In this document: positions 59,829 to 64,000 of the stretch, one piece after another
How positions within the stretch are numbered: the first letter of the stretch is position 1
Layout of the letters: each line of letters starts with the position of its first letter
NCBI RefSeq assembly: GCF_029320955.1
Contig: NZ_CP119757.1
Span: 1,240,001-1,304,000, forward strand
Source: Flavobacterium sp. YJ01
Lineage (GTDB): Bacteria > Bacteroidota > Bacteroidia > Flavobacteriales > Flavobacteriaceae
Length of the DNA stretch: 64,000 nt
Direction: 5' to 3'
The notes under the pieces: model-generated
Database searches by the model: none
What the model was told of the DNA's origin: nothing
What the model saw: the letters and a program-made list of their open reading frames with translations, nothing else
Position numbers and translations under genes: made by a program

Positions 59829-61362
59829 ACCCCAACCATCCTTCTCTATCCAAACTTCTATATTGAATTGCTTCAGAAATATGTTGCGAAATAATATTTT
59901 CTGAATTGTCTAAATCAGCGATAGTTCTGGAAACCTTCAAAATTCTGTCATAAGCTCTTGCAGAAAGATTTAAACGCTCCATCGCGGTTTTCAGCAATTC
60001 TTTTGAAGCTTCGTCTAAAGCACAAAATTCACGAATCAGTTTACTGCTCATTTGAGCGTTGTAATGAACATTTTCAACCGTTTCAAATCTTTTGGTTTGA
60101 ATTTCTCTTGCTGCTGTAACACGTTTCCGAATTTCTACACTACTTTCTGCTTTTCTGTCATCGGCTAATTTTTCGAATGGAACGGGCGTAACTTCAATAT
60201 GAATATCTATTCGATCTAATAACGGACCTGAAATTTTACCCATATAACGTTGCATTTCGTGAGGAGAGGTTGTGTTTGGCATACCTGGATCATTAAAAAA
60301 TCCACTCGGACTCGGATTCATACTAGCCACAAGCATAAATGAAGATGGATAAGTAATCGTAAATTTCGCTCGTGAAATAGTTACTTCTCGATCCTCCAAA
60401 GGCTGACGCATTACTTCTAAAACATCTCTTTTAAACTCTGGCAATTCATCCAAAAATAAAACACCATTGTGCGCCATTGAGATTTCTCCAGGCTGCGGAT
60501 AACTTCCGCCTCCAACCAATGCAACATTAGAAATAGTATGATGCGGACTTCTAAATGGACGCTGATTCATTAAACCAACTTCTTTTAGTTTTCCTGCAAC
60601 ACTGTGAATTTTAGTTGTTTCTAAAGCTTCTCTCAAAGTCATAGGCGGCAAAATACTTGGAACTCGTTTTGCCAACATGGTTTTTCCTGCTCCAGGAGGA
60701 CCGATCAAAATTATATTGTGACCACCAGCTGCCGCAATTTCCATACAGCGTTTGATGCTTTCTTGACCGCGCACATCTGAAAAATCAAATTCGGGGAAAT
60801 CTAGCGTTTTGTAGAATTCTGCTCTTGTATCAATTACGGTTGGTTGTAAAGTTCCTTTTCCTGAGAAAAAATCAATAATTTCTTTTAGATTTTCAACTCC
60901 GTAAACATCTAAACCTGAAACAATCGCAGCTTCTTTTACGTTTTGAATGGGAAGAAAAAAACCTTTATAACCTTCTTCTTTAGCTTTTATTGCAATTGGC
61001 AAAGCTCCACGAATGGGCTGTAGACTTCCGTCAAGAGAAAGTTCTCCCATTATAATATAACGCTCAATTTCCGGAGCTTTTATCTGATCTGAACCAACAA
61101 GAATTCCCATAGCTAAAGTCAAATCATACGAAGAACCTTCTTTTCTGAGATCGGCAGGCGCCATATTGATTGTGATTTTCTTTCCTGGAAGACTAAATCC
61201 ATTGTTTTTTAATGCTGCTGCAATTCGGTAACTGCTTTCTTTTATTGCATTATCTGGCAATCCAACTAAATGATAACCAATACCTTTATCCATATGAACC
61301 TCAACTGTGATTGTTGTCGCTTCTACTCCAAAAACAGCACTTCCGTAAACTTTTACTAACAT
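59827..61362 (-). CDS. YifB/ComM family Mg-chelatase-like AAA+ ATPase
   Basis: 511 residues. N-terminal Lon-protease-like domain (LVKVYGSAVFGVEATTITVEV; IKESSYRIAAALKNNGF; INMAPADLRKEGSSYDLTLA). The AAA+ domain has Walker A GPPGAGKT (221-228), a magnesium-chelatase-like insertion, ISMAHNGVLFLDELPEF (Walker B region) and RQPLEDREVTISRAKF. The C-terminal lid domain is LSARAYDRILKVSRTIADL. ComM is a hexameric helicase that promotes branch migration during natural transformation. It is monocistronic here, convergent with the esterase. Confidence 0.96.
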   Translation of the reverse strand: MLVKVYGSAVFGVEATTITVEVHMDKGIGYHLVGLPDNAIKESSYRIAAALKNNGFSLPGKKITINMAPADLRKEGSSYDLTLAMGILVGSDQIKAPEIERYIIMGELSLDGSLQPIRGALPIAIKAKEEGYKGFFLPIQNVKEAAIVSGLDVYGVENLKEIIDFFSGKGTLQPTVIDTRAEFYKTLDFPEFDFSDVRGQESIKRCMEIAAAGGHNIILIGPPGAGKTMLAKRVPSILPPMTLREALETTKIHSVAGKLKEVGLMNQRPFRSPHHTISNVALVGGGSYPQPGEISMAHNGVLFLDELPEFKRDVLEVMRQPLEDREVTISRAKFTITYPSSFMLVASMNPSPSGFFNDPGMPNTTSPHEMQRYMGKISGPLLDRIDIHIEVTPVPFEKLADDRKAESSVEIRKRVTAAREIQTKRFETVENVHYNAQMSSKLIREFCALDEASKELLKTAMERLNLSARAYDRILKVSRTIADLDNSENIISQHISEAIQYRSLDREGWLG

Positions 61363-61459
61363 AAATTATATTCATTAAATCTTTTTTAAAACTAATGAAA
61401 AATAATTAATTGTAAATATTTTATTACAAATAATATTAGTTAATACAGGTATTTATCAT

Positions 61460-62125
61460 TTATTCTTCCAAAAATTTACGAAACTCTTTCTCAATTTCTT
61501 TCTTAAGAGGAAATATCAATTTTTCCAATTTTTGATATTCTGAGTCAAAATTAAATGTAAAGCCTAAGTTATCTTCCTTATTAATTTCTTGCATATACTT
61601 GTATTGGTCATATATATTAAAAAAGTCTCGACAATGTATCATATAATTTACAAGCATTATTTCAGTTTTGTCATCAAAGAATAACATATTGCGAGATATA
61701 TATTTTGATGACTCAGCATAGGTATTTATAAAACTATTTTGAGTATTAGCGATTTCAATATTGTCTGTATTATTACTTTGTTGATTCTTTATGGACACAC
61801 TGTACATATGCAAAAGTTCCATTAATTGCGACAGATAACTGTAAATTTCTGCTAATCCTTCAAATCGCTTTTCGTGCAATTTTGTGAACTTAAAATTTTC
61901 TTTGGACTTTAAATGATTAAGTTCCGTTTGGAATTGAGAAAGTTCTTTCGAATGTTCCTTTTTAATTTCTTCAATTTCTCTTGTATTTTCTTTTTTTATT
62001 TCTTCGAGCTTGCGGTCGTATGTGCTTTTAATGTTGCCTTTAACTCTTTGAGTTAAATACAATGTAAATAATGCTGGTACACCAACAAAACCGATTATTT
62101 GATAAACGTAATTTAAGTAATTCAT
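61460..62125 (-). CDS. Membrane-anchored coiled-coil protein, unknown function
   Basis: 221 residues. One N-terminal membrane segment (YQIIGFVGVPALFTLYL, about 8-25); then a strongly charged coiled coil with a roughly 10-residue repeat (YDRKLEEIKKENTREIEEIKKEHSKELSQFQTEL, about 35-72); LKSKENFKFTKLHEKRFEGL; and a helical C-terminal domain (MELLHMYSVSIKN; SSKYISRNMLFFDDKTEIMLVNYM; LIFPLKKEIEKEFRKFLEE). No known family. An intact paralogue of the damaged gene just upstream. The topology (membrane anchor plus coiled coil) recurs in host-defence and signalling proteins, but nothing proves this here. Confidence 0.75.
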   Translation of the reverse strand: MNYLNYVYQIIGFVGVPALFTLYLTQRVKGNIKSTYDRKLEEIKKENTREIEEIKKEHSKELSQFQTELNHLKSKENFKFTKLHEKRFEGLAEIYSYLSQLMELLHMYSVSIKNQQSNNTDNIEIANTQNSFINTYAESSKYISRNMLFFDDKTEIMLVNYMIHCRDFFNIYDQYKYMQEINKEDNLGFTFNFDSEYQKLEKLIFPLKKEIEKEFRKFLEE

Positions 62126-62137
62126 ATTTTTTTACTA

Positions 62138-62717
62138 CTACTCGCCTAAAAGCTCTCGAAACTTTTTTTCAATTTCTTTTTTAATTGGTATTAGTTGCTC
62201 TGCAATTATTTGGGTTCCATTAATACTAAAGCTATCAACGTCAACCAAAAATTCACTTGAATATTGTGTATTTAATTCTTGTCCCACATAATATTGCGCA
62301 TTAATCAATTTAGATACCTCAAAATATCTCTTTAAAAGCAGTTCGATTTCTTCACTAAAGAATATCAAATTTATACTATAATAGTTCCTAAAATTATCAT
62401 AAGAATTATTAAAATTAAAACTTAGTTTTTCTTCATACTTATTTTTTGAGACACCATCAGGAACTACTTTGTAATTTGACACCATTACAGCTAATAAATC
62501 TATATTTTCATTGACATATTGATATGTTTTTTGTAACACTTTAAATCTTTTTTCGTGAAGCTTTGTAAACTTAAAATTCTCTTTAGATTTTAAATGATTT
62601 AAATCAGATTTTAGGTTTTCCAATTTAACATCAAAATGACCATTTTAGACCAATTGCAATTAATGCTGGAATTCCAGCATATTTTAATATTTCACCAAAA
62701 AATTCGATATAAGTCAT
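62138..62717 (-). pseudogene. Broken paralogue of the coiled-coil membrane protein
   Basis: Two pieces in different frames. Piece 1 starts at the ATG at 62717 (MTYIEFFGEILKYAGIPALI), matching the membrane segment of the intact neighbour, and stops at TGA 62631-62633 after 28 codons. Piece 2 (62138-62623) resumes in another frame at LNHLKSKENFKFTKLHEKRF, almost identical to the neighbour, and runs to the C-terminal LIPIKKEIEKKFRELLGE. About 40 codons of the coiled coil are missing between them. The only start for piece 2 is a TTG at 62623. The C-terminal domain is much diverged. A deletion plus frameshift is the simplest reading. Confidence 0.7.
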
Positions 62718-62779
62718 TCTAAATAATTTTAAAATAAAGATAACTTTTTTAAAATTTAAGTCAATATGATTTTTGTTAA

Positions 62780-63757
62780 TTAAAAACTTAATCCGATTTG
62801 AGTTTTAATATCTTCTACAATCAAACTCAAATCCAAACAATTTTGATGTGACCAAAACTCACTTTCAATTTGATTATTTCTGATGCAATTCTGACATTCT
62901 ATAATTTCATGAGAATATCCTTTTCCTAAAGTTGGTAAAGTAAAAGTTGCTTCTTTTTCTTCATTTATAAATAAAGAATAGCCATCGGCAACATACCAAG
63001 GCGAGTTTAATTCAATTCTACCTTTTGTTCCCGAAATAACCGCTTTCATATCAGATTCTGAAACTATTGAAGCATGCAAAACCGATTGTGCCGACTCATA
63101 TTGCAAAATCATAGAAGTTTGTAAATCAATATCATTTTTATGTTTTATGGCTTTCGCGATAATTTCTTTCGGATTTCCTAATAAAATATAAGAAAGAAAT
63201 AAAGGATAAACGCCAATATCAAATAGAGCGCCTCCGCCTAATTGTTTATCAAACAATCTTTTGTTTTCGGTTTCACTTCCGTGAAAGGCAAAATCGGCTT
63301 TTATATAATTTATTTTACCAATTGCGTTATTGTTTATTTTCTGCAAAACATCTTGAACCGACGGAATAAATCGTGTCCAAAAAGCTTCCATAAAAAAATT
63401 ATTGTGCTTTTTAGAAGCTTCAATCATTCGCTGTGCATCTTTATGAGATAGAGCCATTGGTTTTTCGCATAAAACATGTTTACCGTTTTCTAATGCTTTT
63501 ATAGAAAGTTCTATATGAGAATTATGAGGCGTTGCAATGTAGATTATCTCAACTTCTGGATCTTCGAAAATCAAATCATAAGAATCGTAAACTTTTTGAG
63601 CATTAAATTTTTGGGCAAATTCTTTTCCTTTAATAATATCTCTAGAGGCTACTGCTGTAAGTTCAGCATCTTTTATAAGCGATAAATCTGTTGCAAACTG
63701 AGTTGCAATATTTCCAAGACCAATAATTCCCCATTTTATATTGTTCACTTTTTCCAT
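62780..63757 (-). CDS. Gfo/Idh/MocA family NAD(P)-dependent oxidoreductase
   Basis: 325 residues. N-terminal Rossmann fold (IKWGIIGLGNIATQFATDLS); AVASRDIIKGKEFAQKF; EIIYIATPHNSHIELSIKAL; the catalytic HVLCEKPMALSHKDAQRMIE with the family's EKP motif; MEAFWTRFIPSVQDV; and the C-terminal domain with GGGALFDIGVYPLFLSYILLG (GGGxxxDxGxY). It is probably a cytoplasmic sugar or polyol dehydrogenase, close to dihydrodiol/xylose dehydrogenase-type members. It stands alone; the substrate cannot be deduced. Confidence 0.94.
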   Translation of the reverse strand: MEKVNNIKWGIIGLGNIATQFATDLSLIKDAELTAVASRDIIKGKEFAQKFNAQKVYDSYDLIFEDPEVEIIYIATPHNSHIELSIKALENGKHVLCEKPMALSHKDAQRMIEASKKHNNFFMEAFWTRFIPSVQDVLQKINNNAIGKINYIKADFAFHGSETENKRLFDKQLGGGALFDIGVYPLFLSYILLGNPKEIIAKAIKHKNDIDLQTSMILQYESAQSVLHASIVSESDMKAVISGTKGRIELNSPWYVADGYSLFINEEKEATFTLPTLGKGYSHEIIECQNCIRNNQIESEFWSHQNCLDLSLIVEDIKTQIGLSF

Positions 63758-63875
63758 TTATTCAAATTCAGCTTATTAATAAATATCTAAAAATAAGCTA
63801 AAAACTATTTTCAAAAAAAATAAAACTGTTGTAACATATATTTCATATTTTTAGCAACAAAATTGTAAATACCAT

Positions 63876-64000
63876 ATGAAAAAAGCCCTACTACTACTCT
63901 TTTTGAGCCTTTTTTTAACAAAAATGCATGCTCAAGACTATTTCCCTGTTAACGAAAGTGTACATAATAAAAGTAAAAATTACACTGTTTTTACCAATGC
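63876..64000 (+). CDS. Secreted protein, 3'-truncated by the window edge; possibly an amidohydrolase
   Basis: Only 41 codons are visible. Start ATG at 63876, then a signal peptide (KKALLLLFLSLFLTKMHAQ) and the mature start DYFPVNESVHNKSKNYTVFT. The opening pattern of a YFP-N-E/D motif before an NYTVFTNA strand is reminiscent of secreted imidazolonepropionase-like amidohydrolases of Flavobacteria. That is weak evidence, as no catalytic residues lie in the window. A -7-like TATTTTTA lies about 30 bases upstream. Exported is well supported; the family is not. Confidence 0.5.
   Translation, partial: MKKALLLLFLSLFLTKMHAQDYFPVNESVHNKSKNYTVFTN

Overview
The window comes from a low-GC member of the Bacteroidota, almost certainly a Flavobacterium of the F. 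johnsoniae type. Support: the promoter -7 motif TAnnTTTG recurs upstream of many genes; Shine-Dalgarno sequences are scarce; lipoproteins, a TonB-dependent receptor/DUF4249 pair and Bacteroidetes-only families (DUF3276, long NusB, DUF6515) are present; and many intergenic gaps hold palindromic repeats of the kind that litter Flavobacterium chromosomes. There are no rRNA or tRNA genes, no insertion sequences, no CRISPR array and no phage genes. It reads as ordinary chromosome with a few small accessory patches.

Layout. 1-6.2 kb: a sulfatase locus (3' part of an arylsulfatase, an outer-membrane protein, a porin O/P-family porin, a low-complexity secreted protein, and a formylglycine-generating enzyme with both catalytic cysteines). 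6.2-13.5 kb: peptidase T, a YdeI-like protein, then on the minus strand yajC, nusB and leucine dehydrogenase, followed on the plus strand by an ABC exporter and a DUF3276 protein. 13.7-18.1 kb: three alpha/beta hydrolases, CsaA, a thioredoxin-like protein and a GreA-type nucleoside-diphosphate-kinase regulator behind a structured leader with a 33-codon reading frame. 18.2-22.8 kb (minus): a fused cyclophilin-FKBP isomerase, an MFS transporter, a cupin, a Tat-exported sugar isomerase, an FMN reductase and a lipoprotein. 23-31 kb: trmD, rplS, monomeric isocitrate dehydrogenase, then TonB receptor/DUF4249/GyrI-like/DinB-like genes. 31.2-40.5 kb: thiamine pyrophosphokinase, rlmF (flanked by repeats), small membrane and lipoprotein genes, uvrB, a TerB-like protein, an esterase, a dipeptide epimerase next to an oxoamine-synthase-like enzyme, and a DUF1456 protein. 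40.8-50.4 kb: sucC, gltB, gltD and lysA. 50.5-59.8 kb: an AT-rich patch with an unrecognised gene pair, several small secreted or membrane proteins, a DUF1624 acyltransferase, an ArsR regulator with two tandem SRPBCC proteins, and a secreted trio ending in an esterase. 59.8-64 kb: YifB/ComM, two paralogous coiled-coil membrane proteins (one broken), a Gfo/Idh/MocA oxidoreductase and the first codons of a secreted protein.

How the genes connect: nitrogen and 2-oxoglutarate metabolism is well represented (GltBD, isocitrate dehydrogenase, SucC, leucine dehydrogenase, LysA). The sulfatase and its maturase lie about 3 kb apart with an anion-type porin between them, which suggests use of sulfated organic matter. 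The best candidates for undescribed biology are the structured leader at 17.3 kb, the gene pair at 50.8-51.7 kb, the broken/intact paralogues at 61.5-62.7 kb and the nested palindromic repeat clusters. Several start codons are given downstream of the longest reading frame because a terminator or -7 box lies inside the longer version.
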